Assembly (NCBI RefSeq): GCF_036053395.1
Contig: NZ_CP107942.1
Location: 3,438,501-3,502,500 of the forward strand
Direction of reading: 5' to 3'
Origin: Actinoplanes sp. NBC_00393
GTDB lineage: Bacteria; Actinomycetota; Actinomycetes; Mycobacteriales; Micromonosporaceae
DNA length: 64,000 bases
Below are positions 17,116 to 26,015 of the stretch, piece by piece (positions within the stretch are counted from its first letter, which is position 1; each line of letters begins with the position of its first letter). The notes below the pieces were generated by a model. It was not told the DNA's origin. It searched no databases and saw nothing but the letters and a program-made list of their open reading frames with translations. A program made the position numbers and the translations under genes.

Positions 17116-17565
17116 GTGACCGCACCGACTCGCACACCCCGTACCTCCCGGCCGTGGCACCTGTGGGTGGCCGCCATCGTGATACTGGCGCTGTACGCGG
17201 GCGGCGCCCGCGACTATCTGCTTATCCTCGCCGGCGACACCGGCTACATGAGCCGGCAGTTCGGACCCGACGGCGTCGCCTACTTCACCGGCTATCCCCT
17301 CGCCTTGCGCGTCGTCTGGACGATCAATATCGTCGGCGGGCTCGCGGCTGCATGCCTGCTGCTGGCACGCAGCCGCTGGGCGGTCGTGGCGGCGGTGACC
17401 AGCGCGACAGCCCAGGTGGTGTTGTTGGTGGCGACATTCGGATTCCGCGACCGGTGGGCGGCGCTGGGGGCTGCGACGTCGTGGTTCGACCTCGGCATCG
17501 GCGTCGTCGCCGTGCTGTTCGCCGGGTACTGCCGACAGCTGGGGCGCCGAGGGCTGCTGCACTGA
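17116..17565 (+). CDS. Small four-helix membrane protein, unknown
   Basis: 149 residues from GTG 17116 (GAGAGG upstream). Four predicted membrane segments: WHLWVAAIVILALYAGGA, a segment around TINIVGGLAAACLLLA, AVTSATAQVVLLVATFG and WFDLGIGVVAVLFAGY. The loop between helices 1 and 2 contains DTGYMSRQFGPDGVAYF. No family that I recognise. It is divergent from the glycosyltransferase gene and ends at a strong hairpin shared with the convergent beta-helix enzyme gene. Confidence 0.6.
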   Translation: MTAPTRTPRTSRPWHLWVAAIVILALYAGGARDYLLILAGDTGYMSRQFGPDGVAYFTGYPLALRVVWTINIVGGLAAACLLLARSRWAVVAAVTSATAQVVLLVATFGFRDRWAALGAATSWFDLGIGVVAVLFAGYCRQLGRRGLLH

Positions 17566-17580
17566 CCCCGCCCCGAGGAC

Positions 17581-17609
17581 GGCCACCGGTGCGGATCGCA
17601 CCGGTGGCC
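17581..17609. terminator. Bidirectional hairpin
   Basis: A perfect 13-bp stem (GGCCACCGGTGCG, GAT loop, complement) between two convergent genes. Confidence 0.75.
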
Positions 17610-17662
17610 GCCGGGTTCACATCACTGCTGCTATCGGAATTGCTGCTACCGGACCGTGCGGG

Positions 17663-19888
17663 TCAGGGGTAGGCCACGACCTGACGGGGGGTGGTGTTGC
17701 CGGCGGGGTTGGGAACGGCGCCACCGGTGTCGTTGACGACGTTGGCGATGGTGCCGACGTCGCCGAGCGAGACGGTCAGGACGCTGCGGAGCCGGACCCC
17801 GGGCCGGTTGGGCACCTCGAACGCCCGGTCCACTCGGACACTCGGGTTCACGTTGAAGTAGCAGTAGGAGCCGCCACCCCAGAGCTCGTGGTCGGTGACG
17901 TTGTCAGCCACCTTGTAGGCGGCGTAGCCGTTGCCGCGAGGGCCGATCCAGGCAGCCTGATTGGGTACGTCGTACGGCTTCTCGTTCTGGAAGAAGATCG
18001 TCCGTCCGCGGTTACCGTTCCAGATCACCTCGTACTTCTGGTAGTGCTCCACGAACAGGCCGGTGGCGAGGACGTCGTCACCGTTCACGATCAGGCCGGT
18101 GTCGCCGGGGTTGACCGTCCACCCGGTGGGTGCGCCGCCGTGGTCGGCCCGCCAGGCCCAGATGTGGTCGATGATCGTGTCGTCGCTGTGCACGACGAGG
18201 GTGGTGGTGGCCTTGCCCTGGACGCTGCTGCCGATGCGGAAGAAGACGTCCTGCAGGCTGATCGGGTTCGCGGCGTGGTCGGTGTGCACGCCGGCCCGTC
18301 CGACGCTCATCAGCGTCGGGCTGTTCGTCGTCCCGGCGTCGAAGGTCAAGCCGCTGACCTTGACACCGTCCACGTCGGCGACGTTGAGGGCCTCGACCCC
18401 GCCGGTCGGGATCAGGGTCGGGAAGCCGATGCCGGTGACCACGGTGTTGGCGCGGGTGACCCGGATCGTCTCGCTGAGTGAGTAGGTGCCCGGGGTGAAG
18501 AACAGGTTCAGGCCCTGAGCCAGTGCCTGGTTGATCCTGGCGGCGCTGTCCCCGGGCTTGGCGACGTAGAACTCGCGCATCGGAATCGAGGTGCCGGCCG
18601 TGTTCGGCCAGGTGGCGCCGGCGGAGTTGCGCCGCAGAGCGGGAACGAACACGCGGTAGAGGCCGGCGCTGTCGACGTACAGATAAGGCTTCTCCCGCGT
18701 CACCGGGGTGGTCGCCAGGGTGGTGTGCGGCGGGTTCGGGAACGCGTTGGCCGGGGCGCCCTGCACGCCGGAGTAGACCATGTTCCACACCCCGCCGTCC
18801 CAGCGCCCGATCCGGCTGTCGCGGGTGTACCACTGCTGCTGGGAACCGGACGACACGACGCCGTCGACGATCGAATCGGCGAGGTAGCCGCCACTGGAGT
18901 AGCCCTGCCCGTTGTCCTGGTTCGACGGCGCCAGGGTCAGGTTGCCTTTGATGTGCACCCGGCGCATCGGGGCGGCCTGGGAGACGGCCCACCGGTTGGT
19001 GCCGCCCTCGGGCACGATCGACAGGTTCTCCATGCTGCGCCAGAAGTTCTGGGTCGCGTTGGACTCGTCACCGTAGTTCCAGCCCGAGTCGACGTTGATC
19101 GCGCCGTTGATCGTCACGTCGTCGGGATTGACGCCGAGACCGGCGATCGTGGTGTAGAAGCCGACGTTGGCCCAGACCCGCCCGTAGGTGCCGGGCTTGA
19201 AGAGGAAGACATGGCGCTGGCTGCCGAACTGCGCGGTCGGGCTGCGCAGCTGCGCGTTGAACGCCTGGTCAACGGCCGACTGGATGGTCGACGCCGGGGT
19301 GGAGGGCTCGAAGATCCGCACGTTCGGGCCGAGGTCCGGGGTGTCCGAGGTGGGAAGCGTCGGAGTCGTGCCACTGCCGAAGACCTGAAATTCCCAGAGC
19401 GAGTAACCGTACGGGGTGGCGCGCGTGGTGCCGTTCATCCGGACGTAGCGGCCGCTGCCGGTGACATTGAGGGTCTGCACACCGGCCCTGCCTGCCGTGA
19501 CCGGACTGATGTTCGTCCAGGTGGTGCCGTTCGGGGAGGTCTGAATGGTGAACGCCGAGGCGTACGCCGCCTCCCAGTTCAGCACGACCTGGCTGATCGA
19601 CTGGGTACTGCCCAGGTCGACCTGCAACCACTGCGGGTCGGCGAACGTGCTGGACCAACGGGTGCCGGCGTTACCGTCGACGGCGGCGGACGCGGGGAAG
19701 GCGGCACTCTCGACGGACGAGGCGGTGGCCGGCTTGCTCTGCGAGATCAGGGCGTCCGCGGCGCTGGCTGTGGTGGCGACCGAGACGACGGCGGCACCGA
19801 GGGCGGCGGTGAGAGCAGCGCTCAGCACGATCCGCCCGCGGCGTCGGCGCTGGTGCGGCGGCGGGGAGGTCAGGGTTGGGGATGTCAT
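17663..19888 (-). CDS. Secreted discoidin (F5/8C) + beta-helix glycoside hydrolase, GH55-like
   Basis: 741 residues from the ATG at 19888 (AGGCAGG upstream). The signal peptide is arginine-rich (HQRRRRGR) with a long Ala/Val core ending in ASAADA. Residues ~40-160 are an F5/8 type C (discoidin/CBM32-like) sugar-binding domain (STFADPQWLQVDLGSTQSIS, RYVRMNG). The remainder is a right-handed parallel beta-helix of the pectin-lyase fold (FLFKPGTYGRVWANVGFYT, LFFTPGTYSLSETIRV, DTIIDHIWAWRADHG). Its closest match by pattern is GH55 exo-beta-1,3-glucanases, often annotated only as F5/8 domain proteins. The catalytic residues are not assigned here. A LacI-type palindrome lies 52 bases upstream. Confidence 0.8.
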   Translation of the reverse strand: MTSPTLTSPPPHQRRRRGRIVLSAALTAALGAAVVSVATTASAADALISQSKPATASSVESAAFPASAAVDGNAGTRWSSTFADPQWLQVDLGSTQSISQVVLNWEAAYASAFTIQTSPNGTTWTNISPVTAGRAGVQTLNVTGSGRYVRMNGTTRATPYGYSLWEFQVFGSGTTPTLPTSDTPDLGPNVRIFEPSTPASTIQSAVDQAFNAQLRSPTAQFGSQRHVFLFKPGTYGRVWANVGFYTTIAGLGVNPDDVTINGAINVDSGWNYGDESNATQNFWRSMENLSIVPEGGTNRWAVSQAAPMRRVHIKGNLTLAPSNQDNGQGYSSGGYLADSIVDGVVSSGSQQQWYTRDSRIGRWDGGVWNMVYSGVQGAPANAFPNPPHTTLATTPVTREKPYLYVDSAGLYRVFVPALRRNSAGATWPNTAGTSIPMREFYVAKPGDSAARINQALAQGLNLFFTPGTYSLSETIRVTRANTVVTGIGFPTLIPTGGVEALNVADVDGVKVSGLTFDAGTTNSPTLMSVGRAGVHTDHAANPISLQDVFFRIGSSVQGKATTTLVVHSDDTIIDHIWAWRADHGGAPTGWTVNPGDTGLIVNGDDVLATGLFVEHYQKYEVIWNGNRGRTIFFQNEKPYDVPNQAAWIGPRGNGYAAYKVADNVTDHELWGGGSYCYFNVNPSVRVDRAFEVPNRPGVRLRSVLTVSLGDVGTIANVVNDTGGAVPNPAGNTTPRQVVAYP

Positions 19889-19939
19889 GGACCTGCCTGT
19901 TCGGACGGTGTGGTGGGAGTAATCGCGTGACAACGAGGG

Positions 19940-19951
19940 GAGAGCGCTCTC
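19940..19951. promoter_or_regulatory. LacI-type operator GAGAGCGCTCTC (GH55-like)
   Basis: A perfect palindrome identical to the one before the GH16 gene, 52 bases upstream of the start at 19888. The rest of 19889-20398 holds no intact gene. Confidence 0.7.
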
Positions 19952-20219
19952 TGGATGGGATTGTTACCGCGGTGTTGCAGCTCGTCAATATGTCGATAAC
20001 AAGCAATCGGCGCTGGCCGGAACAGTTATCGGCAAAAGTTTTCCCGGAAAACTGTTATTCCGCGCATCGAGCCTGGTGACAGAGGTAAAAGGCGGCGACT
20101 CCGGCCAACCTGCCCGACCGCACCCTGTTCGGTTCCGGAACCGCACCACGCCGGCACCGCCCAGCAACTCGTCCGGAAATCCACGGCGCGGCGAGAACAT
20201 TTCGTCCGGTGATTTTCAT

Positions 20220-20310
20220 GCCGCCAGGGATTTGAGGTCCCGGGTCGAGCAGGGTGAGCTGTACGCCCTTCTCGGCTCCCCCGGAGCCGCCCGCACGAGG
20301 GCGTCAGGAC
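20220..20310 (+). pseudogene. Possible vestige of an ABC ATPase
   Basis: The frame reads DLRSRVEQGELYALLGSPGAA, close to the strand-plus-Walker A start of ABC ATPases (VxxGEL-ALLGPNGAGKT), with the P-loop already lost. Only about 25 residues are recognisable, so this is tentative. Confidence 0.3.
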
Positions 20311-20398
20311 GGCTGGCAGGACCGGCGATCACGCGGGCCGGGTGGTGTTCGAACAGGCGCTTTCTCACGCCGGCGCTCTGCTCGCCGATTGAACTGGT

Positions 20399-21799
20399 AT
20401 GACCGGTGATGTGCGCACCGCTGCGGCGGGACGAACAAGCGCGAGCGAGTTCGCCCGAGATCAGCGTGTGGTCTCCTCCGCCGTCGCGGTGCTCGCCGTC
20501 AGCCTGGCGGTCGCCATGGTCTCCTACGGGTGGGACTGGTGGGACGCGATCGACGAGGGCGGGATCCCCGAGCCCGACGAATGGCTGGGGATGGCCGGCG
20601 CGGCCTGCCTGCCGCTGGCTGCGGTGGCGATCGTGCGCCTCGTCCGGCTCCAGCAGGTGCTCGCCCGCCGGGCTCAGGAAGCCGCCGCAGCGTTCGAGGA
20701 CACCGTGCACACCGCGCACGGCTGGGTCTGGCAGGCCGACACCGGCCTGCGGATCACGTACGCGAGCGATGCCGTACACGCTCTGCTCGGCCATCAGGGT
20801 GAGCACCTGGTCGGCCACAACCTGCTCGAGGTGGTGAGCGACGACCCGACGGCGGCCGCCGTGGACCCGGCCGACTGGCACGACCAGGTCACCCGCACCC
20901 GCCATCACGACGGCTCGACCCGGTACCTGAGCAGCACCGTTGCGCCGATGCGCGACCACACCGGCACGGTCGTCGGATACCGGGGATTCACCAGCGACGT
21001 CACTGCCGAGACGATCAGCTCGCTCGAGCAGGACGAGCGCCGGCGCACGGCCGAGCAGACGCGCATCCGTATCCAGCGGGCCATCCAGAATCCGGACTCG
21101 TTGCAGGTGATGTTGCAGCCGATCGCCGAGGTGCAGGGCCAGCAGGTCGCCGGGATGGAGGCGCTCGCCAGGTTCACCGAGGAGCCGTACCGGCCGCCGA
21201 ACGAGTGGTTCGCCGAAGCCTGGGAGGTGGGCCTGGGTCCGGATCTGGAGCTGCGGGCCGTCGAGCTGGCCTACAGCCGCCTGGCCGAGCTGCCGCCGCA
21301 CGCCTACCTGTCGGTCAACGTGTCGGCGCAGACCCTGCTCGACGATCGATTCCTCGACACACTGCTCGGACTCGGCGCGGACACACACCGGGTCGTGGTG
21401 GAGGTGACGGAGCACGCGCTGATCGAGGACTACGACGCGCTGGCCGATGTGCTGCACCGGATCCGCGCGCTGGGCGCGCGCCTGGCCGTCGACGACGCCG
21501 GAGCAGGGTACGCCTCGATGCAGCACATCCTGCGGCTGCGCCCGGACATCATCAAACTCGACCGCAGCATCGTGGCCGACAGCAACGTCGACCCGGCACG
21601 TTTCGCGCTGATCGGCGCGATGGCCAGCTTCGGGACGTCACTGGGGATGACCGTGGTCGCCGAAGGCGTGGAGACCGCGGGCGAGTTCGCGGCGCTCGCC
21701 GAGAACCGGGTCAGCCACGCCCAGGGCTACTATTTGGCGCGTCCCTCCGCCGAACCGGTCCTCGACCTGACCACGGAGCCCGCCACCCGTGCGGCGTGA
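20399..21799 (+). CDS. PAS-EAL cyclic-di-GMP phosphodiesterase, membrane-anchored
   Basis: 466 residues. Two N-terminal helices (VSSAVAVLAVSLAVAMVS and AGAACLPLAAVAIVRLV) are followed by a PAS/PAC sensor (residues ~95-215: GWVWQADTGLRITYAS, DGSTRYLSSTVAPMRD). An EAL domain runs from ~230. Catalytic features are present: EAL at 254-256, SVNVSAQ, EVTEHA, DDAGAGYAS (in place of DDFGTGYSS, both Asp kept), KLDRSI and AEGVET. It should hydrolyse c-di-GMP at the membrane in response to a PAS-sensed signal. No GGDEF domain is present, so it is not a cyclase. It appears monocistronic. Confidence 0.88.
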   Translation: MTGDVRTAAAGRTSASEFARDQRVVSSAVAVLAVSLAVAMVSYGWDWWDAIDEGGIPEPDEWLGMAGAACLPLAAVAIVRLVRLQQVLARRAQEAAAAFEDTVHTAHGWVWQADTGLRITYASDAVHALLGHQGEHLVGHNLLEVVSDDPTAAAVDPADWHDQVTRTRHHDGSTRYLSSTVAPMRDHTGTVVGYRGFTSDVTAETISSLEQDERRRTAEQTRIRIQRAIQNPDSLQVMLQPIAEVQGQQVAGMEALARFTEEPYRPPNEWFAEAWEVGLGPDLELRAVELAYSRLAELPPHAYLSVNVSAQTLLDDRFLDTLLGLGADTHRVVVEVTEHALIEDYDALADVLHRIRALGARLAVDDAGAGYASMQHILRLRPDIIKLDRSIVADSNVDPARFALIGAMASFGTSLGMTVVAEGVETAGEFAALAENRVSHAQGYYLARPSAEPVLDLTTEPATRAA

Positions 21800-21993
21800 T
21801 CCCGCCGATCCTGGACGCAAAGGCCCGGAACACTGTCCCGCACGGCCCGCACGAGCAGCGTCGCGAGCGTGAACGACACAGCGACGACAAGCACAGCGGC
21901 AGCGGTCCGCAGTTGCGCGTCGGCAGGCGCCCGCAACGGGTGCCGAGGATCGGGGCGGTCGCGTTCCCATGCATTCGACGGTGCCCAATCCAT
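21730..21993 (-). CDS. Possible small membrane protein, weak
   Basis: An 87-residue minus-strand frame from ATG 21993 has one plausible membrane helix (TAAAVLVVAVSFTLATLLV). It overlaps the 3' end of the EAL gene by 70 bases and has a poor ribosome-binding site. It could be real or chance coding in GC-rich DNA. Confidence 0.2.
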   Translation of the reverse strand: MDWAPSNAWERDRPDPRHPLRAPADAQLRTAAAVLVVAVSFTLATLLVRAVRDSVPGLCVQDRRDHAARVAGSVVRSRTGSAEGRAK

Positions 21994-22194
21994 GCCGTAG
22001 GTCTCGACGGCCTCATGACGGACCGATGTCGATCCTGCCCGGTCTGCGGAAACCGGACGACGCCGGCCTGTCCACCAGCGACTGGCCGGGCTCGACTCAC
22101 CGGGCGCACCGCTGCCGACCGTCACACGATCGACATGATTCCGCGCATGCAGCGTGAGGATCAGCCAGAAGAATTGCGGCGAGCTGAACACTCC

Positions 22195-22240
22195 CTGGCT
22201 GGTTGTGGGGGGTGCCGACTGCAGGCACCCCACAACCAGC
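22195..22240. repeat. Long hairpin in gene-poor stretch
   Basis: CTGGTTGTGGGGGGTGCC pairs with GGCACCCCACAACCAG across a 7-base loop, with two bulged G residues. No T-run follows and no clear gene ends here, so it could be a terminator of a lost gene or a structured RNA. Confidence 0.45.
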
Positions 22241-22285
22241 TGCTCCATCACGGCCACTACGAGAAACTGCGAGGCGGTGAGTCCC

Positions 22286-22411
22286 ATGGCGGAACAGGCG
22301 GGCGCCCTCAGCCAGGTCATCTGTGTGGTGCGCCGACCGGCCACCCTGATCGGGCTCGCCGCTCTGGCGCTGGCCACCGCGGCCGACTGGGCGACGAACC
22401 ACCGCTGGTGA
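22286..22411 (+). CDS. Possible 41-residue membrane peptide
   Basis: ATG 22286 follows GAGGCGG by about ten bases. The peptide has one hydrophobic segment (TLIGLAALALATAADW). It lies in the gene-poor region 21800-22670 just after the hairpin. No homology is recognised. Confidence 0.25.
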   Translation: MAEQAGALSQVICVVRRPATLIGLAALALATAADWATNHRW

Positions 22412-22670
22412 AGGCGGCCGCCGCGCGGGCTCAGCCCTCATCGTCGGCGCCACGGGCCTGTCGGTTGCGGCACCGCCTCGGTGAGGGCGCGCGAACGCAG
22501 ATGGCTGATTAGCACGGCGCCACGCGCTCACTGAGCTCCTGGGCGTACTGCGGGTAGAGGTCGCGGCGCTGCATCGCCGGTGCAAATTGAGCTGCTGAGG
22601 GGTGCTGCGGCGGTGCGGACATGGTCGCGCCTGCTGGCGGTGTGGTGGGTGCGGAACCGGCAGGCGGTCC
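22412..22670. other. Unassigned stretch
   Basis: No convincing gene. A minus-strand frame reading MQRRDLYPQYAQELSERVAPC, ending at about 22513, may be the tail of a lost gene. Confidence 0.3.
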
Positions 22671-22979
22671 CTACTGGGCCGGGCCGGACGTCTGGGAATC
22701 GCCCGGCGGTGTCACGGACAGCCGGTTACAAACGTCCACGACCCCGGGAATGTCCCACGCCCGCTGACGCATCGCGCCGTGTGCCTGCACCGACGCGACG
22801 GAGCCGAGCAGGATCACCACCCGGTTCTGCACCTGAACCCTCATCCGGGCGCCCACGATGTGGGGGTCGCCGTGCAGCGAAGCCGCGAAGACCTCGGCGA
22901 TCATGTCGTCGGTCGACAGGCTGCGCGAGCAGTCGTCGAACTCCTCCCAGTCGTCCTCGCCGTCGGAGTAATCGTCCAT
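22671..22979 (-). CDS. BON-domain protein
   Basis: 102 residues from ATG 22979, with GAAGGAAG upstream. The N-terminus is very acidic (DDYSDGEDDWEEFDD). The rest is one BON domain: STDDMIAEVFAASL, VQVQNRVVILLGSVAS and AWDIPGVVDVCNRLSV. BON domains bind phospholipid or polymer surfaces and appear in stress and envelope proteins. There is no signal peptide, so this is probably a cytoplasmic or membrane-surface adaptor. It is followed in the same direction by STAS and DUF3040 genes, which may form a stress-related group, although the spacing is too wide for a tight operon. Confidence 0.75.
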   Translation of the reverse strand: MDDYSDGEDDWEEFDDCSRSLSTDDMIAEVFAASLHGDPHIVGARMRVQVQNRVVILLGSVASVQAHGAMRQRAWDIPGVVDVCNRLSVTPPGDSQTSGPAQ

Positions 22980-23197
22980 GATCTTCCTTCGCGGATGGTC
23001 GCACCGAAGTTGAAGAGCCAGACTTCCCGCAGCACGTGGCGCCTGCCCCGCGAAGCGATGACAATCTCGTGACAACCCGTCCATTCGGTGCATCGTGATC
23101 GAAGGACCGTCCCCGGCGGCGCCAGAAGCCGGCTCAGTCGCTGGCACCGTCGAACCGCAGCGCCGCGAAGGTCCGCGGCAGCGAGAAAGCGGCCAGG

Positions 23198-23635
23198 TCA
23201 GCCGGGTCGGGAGCGGACCCGCGGGGCCGACAGGTCGGCGGAGGAGAGGACCTCCCCTGTCCGCAGGGCGCACAAGGCGGTCAGTAGCTGCGGGGACGGC
23301 GCGGTAAAGCAGAGCTGCACACCCCGGGTGGTGGCGCGGGCCTGTTCCGCGATGATGACGCTCAGCCCCGCCCGGTCGATGTGATCAGCTCCGGACAGAT
23401 CCACGACGACCCGCTCGTGGCCGGCGATGGCCCAGCCGAGCGCGTCGCGCAGCAGCGGCGCGGACCCGGCATCGATCTGTCCGCGGACCGCGACAACCGC
23501 AGCACGGTCGTGCTCCCCGATGCGGACTGTGGCCAGGCCGGCGGTTGCGGGGAGGCTGCCAGCGGTTGCGTCATGCTCGTCGTCCTTCCGTTTGGTAAGG
23601 ACGAGGTTCGCTGCACCACGTGGTGGTGAGCGCAC
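23198..23635 (-). CDS. STAS-domain anti-sigma antagonist-like protein
   Basis: 145 residues from a GTG; the true start could be further in. Residues ~35-140 are a STAS domain (AAVVAVRGQIDAGSAPLLRD, VVVDLSGADHIDRAGLSVI). In SpoIIAA/RsbV the IDSSGL loop carries the serine phosphorylated by the anti-sigma kinase; here it reads IDRAGL, with Ala at the phospho-acceptor position. It may be a constitutively active or regulatory variant. Neither a partner kinase nor a sigma factor gene is adjacent. Confidence 0.75.
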   Translation of the reverse strand: MRSPPRGAANLVLTKRKDDEHDATAGSLPATAGLATVRIGEHDRAAVVAVRGQIDAGSAPLLRDALGWAIAGHERVVVDLSGADHIDRAGLSVIIAEQARATTRGVQLCFTAPSPQLLTALCALRTGEVLSSADLSAPRVRSRPG

Positions 23636-23681
23636 AGCTCCATGTCATTTGTTTGACAGAAATGGTCAGCCTCGGCGCGGT

Positions 23682-23930
23682 TCAGCGGGAGCGGAGGACG
23701 GCCACGGCTATCGCTGCTGTCACCACCACACACGTGACGAGGACGCCGACGGCACCCCAGAGCACCATCAGAACCGACAATCCTGCCCATACCAGCGCGG
23801 CCACGACCGCCAGCACCGCAAGCAGGACTCGCCGCGGGATCATCCGGACCGGGCGGGCCAGTGCCGGATCCTCAGCCGTCAAATGCCCGACGATCTCGTC
23901 GAACTCGCGACGCGTGTCTCTGGCGGACAC
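23682..23930 (-). CDS. DUF3040-family small membrane protein
   Basis: 82 residues from a GTG preceded by GGTGAGGAA. A charged N-terminal helix (REFDEIVGHLTAEDPALARPV) matches the start of DUF3040 proteins. Two membrane helices follow (LLAVLAVVAALVWAGLSVL and GVLVTCVVVTAAIAVAVL). The family is confined to actinobacteria and its function is unknown. Confidence 0.7.
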   Translation of the reverse strand: MSARDTRREFDEIVGHLTAEDPALARPVRMIPRRVLLAVLAVVAALVWAGLSVLMVLWGAVGVLVTCVVVTAAIAVAVLRSR

Positions 23931-24188
23931 TTCCTCACCACCTCAGGGTCGGCGCCGGATGGGTCACGGATGCCGCTGGCCGGCCGCTGGCCACGGTAGG
24001 CAGTCCGGTCTGCGGTCCCGGCACAAATCCTTGTCGATTCGGTGACAACGACGCGTGTGGCGTACCGATGTCCCGGGCCGCTCCTGAACGGCAACCCCGT
24101 TGCCCTCAGCCGCATCCTGCAACCCGGACGAAACCAGCCGATCGAGGAGGGTCCCCGAACGCAACCGAACAGAAAGCCCGATCTACTC

Positions 24189-25661
24189 ATGCTCAGCGCT
24201 CGCTTCGGCGCCGCCGCCCTCGCCTGCTCGCTGTTGGTCGGCCTTCCGCTCCCGGCCGCACCGGCGGCTGCCGCATCGTCCGCGGCCGCCGCGGCGCCGA
24301 CGATGGCCACGCGGATGGCGGCGGTACGCACCGCCAAGACGATCAACTACTACCCGTCGAACGCGGGCTGGTCGGCGATGTGGACCAACTTCAACCCCGC
24401 CAAGATCGACGCCGACCTGGCCCGGGCACGCCAACTCGGCGCCGACAACGTACGGGTCATCGTCTTCCCGCAGACCTTCGGCTATCCGACGCCGAAGAGC
24501 ACCTACACCGACCGGCTGGCGAAGTTCGTCAGCATCGCCGACGCGCGCGGCCTGACCGTCAAGCTCACCCTGTTCGACTGGTGGGACGGCTACACCGACG
24601 TCACGCGCAGCATCGCCTGGGCCAGGGCAGTGCTTGCACCCTACGCGCGTGACCCGCGGGTGATCACCGTCGAGTTGAAGAACGAGTTCCAGCCCGCCGA
24701 CGCCGCCGCCGTCGCGTGGGTGCGCAAGCTGATCCCGGCGGTACGTTCCGTCGCGCCGACGATGCCGCTGACCCTGTCGGTCGACGGTCAGACCGGCGCC
24801 GCCGGCCTGGCAAAGATCAAGAAATCGCTGACCGGTACGCCGCTGGACTACTACGACTTCCACTTCTACGGCAACTCCGAACGGGCCCTCGCCGAGATCC
24901 GCAAAGCACAGGCCGCGGTCACACCGGCCCCGCTCGTCATCGGTGAGACCGGGTTGAGCAGCACGTCCGCGAGCGAAGGCGAGCAGGCTGCCTACCTGGC
25001 GCGGACCTTCCGCGCCGCGAAGGAGGCCGGTGTCGCGTCGGTGGCCCCGTGGACGCTCGACGACTTCGCGCCCGGCGCGATCCCCGCCCAATCAGCGGTC
25101 TCGGCGATTCCCGCGCAGTACACGTTCGGCCTGCACCGCGCAGACGGCACCGGCAAGCCCGCCGCCGGCGTGGTCCGCGGCGCCTGGACCGCTGGGACGA
25201 CACCGAACAGCATCCTGAACCTCGGCTTCGAATCTGCTGCCGCGCACTCACCGTGGCAGCAGAACCTGCCGCAGGCCGGCCGCGCTGTGATCACCACCGG
25301 CACGGCCCGCACCGGCAAGTACTCGGCCCGGTTCGCCCGCACGACCCGCACCAGCAGCGGGCTGCCCTCGCTGCGCGTCGCCCCGATCACGCCGGTCCAG
25401 CCCGGCTACCGCTGGCGCGCCGAGGCGTACGCCCGCGGCGTCAACGCCACCGGCACCACCGAGATCGCGCTCAGCTGGTTCGACGCCACCGGCAGGTGGA
25501 TCGGGCAGGACACCTCCAACCGGCTGCCGAAAGGCAACAGCAGCTGGACCAAGCTCGTCGTCGAGACGGTCGCCCCGGCCGGCGCCGCCGGCGTCCAGCT
25601 GCACCTGAAGTCCGGCGACAACACCGGCACCGTCTGGTTCGACGACGTCGCCGTGTCGTGA
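24189..25661 (+). CDS. Secreted clan GH-A glycoside hydrolase (GH5-like) with C-terminal CBM
   Basis: 490 residues from ATG 24189; the ribosome-binding site is weak and the frame is open further upstream. A Sec signal peptide (ALACSLLVGLPLPAAPAAAA) precedes a TIM barrel (residues ~55-320). The candidate acid/base is in VELKNEF (Asn-Glu) and the candidate nucleophile in VIGETGLS, the clan GH-A pattern seen in GH5 cellulases and mannanases. Residues ~335-490 form a jelly-roll module like CBM4/9 (SILNLGFES, WRAEAYARGV, TVWFDDVAVS). Probably degrades a beta-linked plant or fungal polysaccharide. No LacI-type palindrome was found upstream, unlike the other secreted glycosidases here. Confidence 0.8.
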   Translation: MLSARFGAAALACSLLVGLPLPAAPAAAASSAAAAAPTMATRMAAVRTAKTINYYPSNAGWSAMWTNFNPAKIDADLARARQLGADNVRVIVFPQTFGYPTPKSTYTDRLAKFVSIADARGLTVKLTLFDWWDGYTDVTRSIAWARAVLAPYARDPRVITVELKNEFQPADAAAVAWVRKLIPAVRSVAPTMPLTLSVDGQTGAAGLAKIKKSLTGTPLDYYDFHFYGNSERALAEIRKAQAAVTPAPLVIGETGLSSTSASEGEQAAYLARTFRAAKEAGVASVAPWTLDDFAPGAIPAQSAVSAIPAQYTFGLHRADGTGKPAAGVVRGAWTAGTTPNSILNLGFESAAAHSPWQQNLPQAGRAVITTGTARTGKYSARFARTTRTSSGLPSLRVAPITPVQPGYRWRAEAYARGVNATGTTEIALSWFDATGRWIGQDTSNRLPKGNSSWTKLVVETVAPAGAAGVQLHLKSGDNTGTVWFDDVAVS

Positions 25662-25841
25662 AGCATCGACTGCGGCGCGGTCACGCCTCAGACGGCATCC
25701 GATGAACCGCCACGCAGGTATGACCTACTTGCGAAGCATCCGATTGGCGCTTCCCGCCCTTTTTCTGGCTACTGGCGATGCCGAGCAGGCAATTCTGCTG
25801 CCTGCTTTGGGACGATGTGCGTCCTGGATTCCGTCTGACGT

Positions 25842-25933
25842 GATCCTGATCATGAATCGCCGTTGCTGATCGGGGCGACGGTCCGCGGCTCTGACCCGAG
25901 TAGATCCCTATCATGACCGCTCGCCGATCGGGG
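25842..25933. repeat. Two imperfect direct repeats
   Basis: 25842-25875 and 25903-25933 both run GATCC...ATCATGA...CG...GC.GATCGGGG with several differences, 61 bases apart. The surrounding 25662-26015 has lower GC and no convincing gene. This could be an IS end or regulatory repeats; not assigned. Confidence 0.35.
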
Positions 25934-26015
25934 TCCACTGCCATTGTCGTCTCCTGTTTTCGACCGCCACACAGTCGCCACCGACGTTACTGCATTGCCA
26001 GTGCAGATTCATCCG

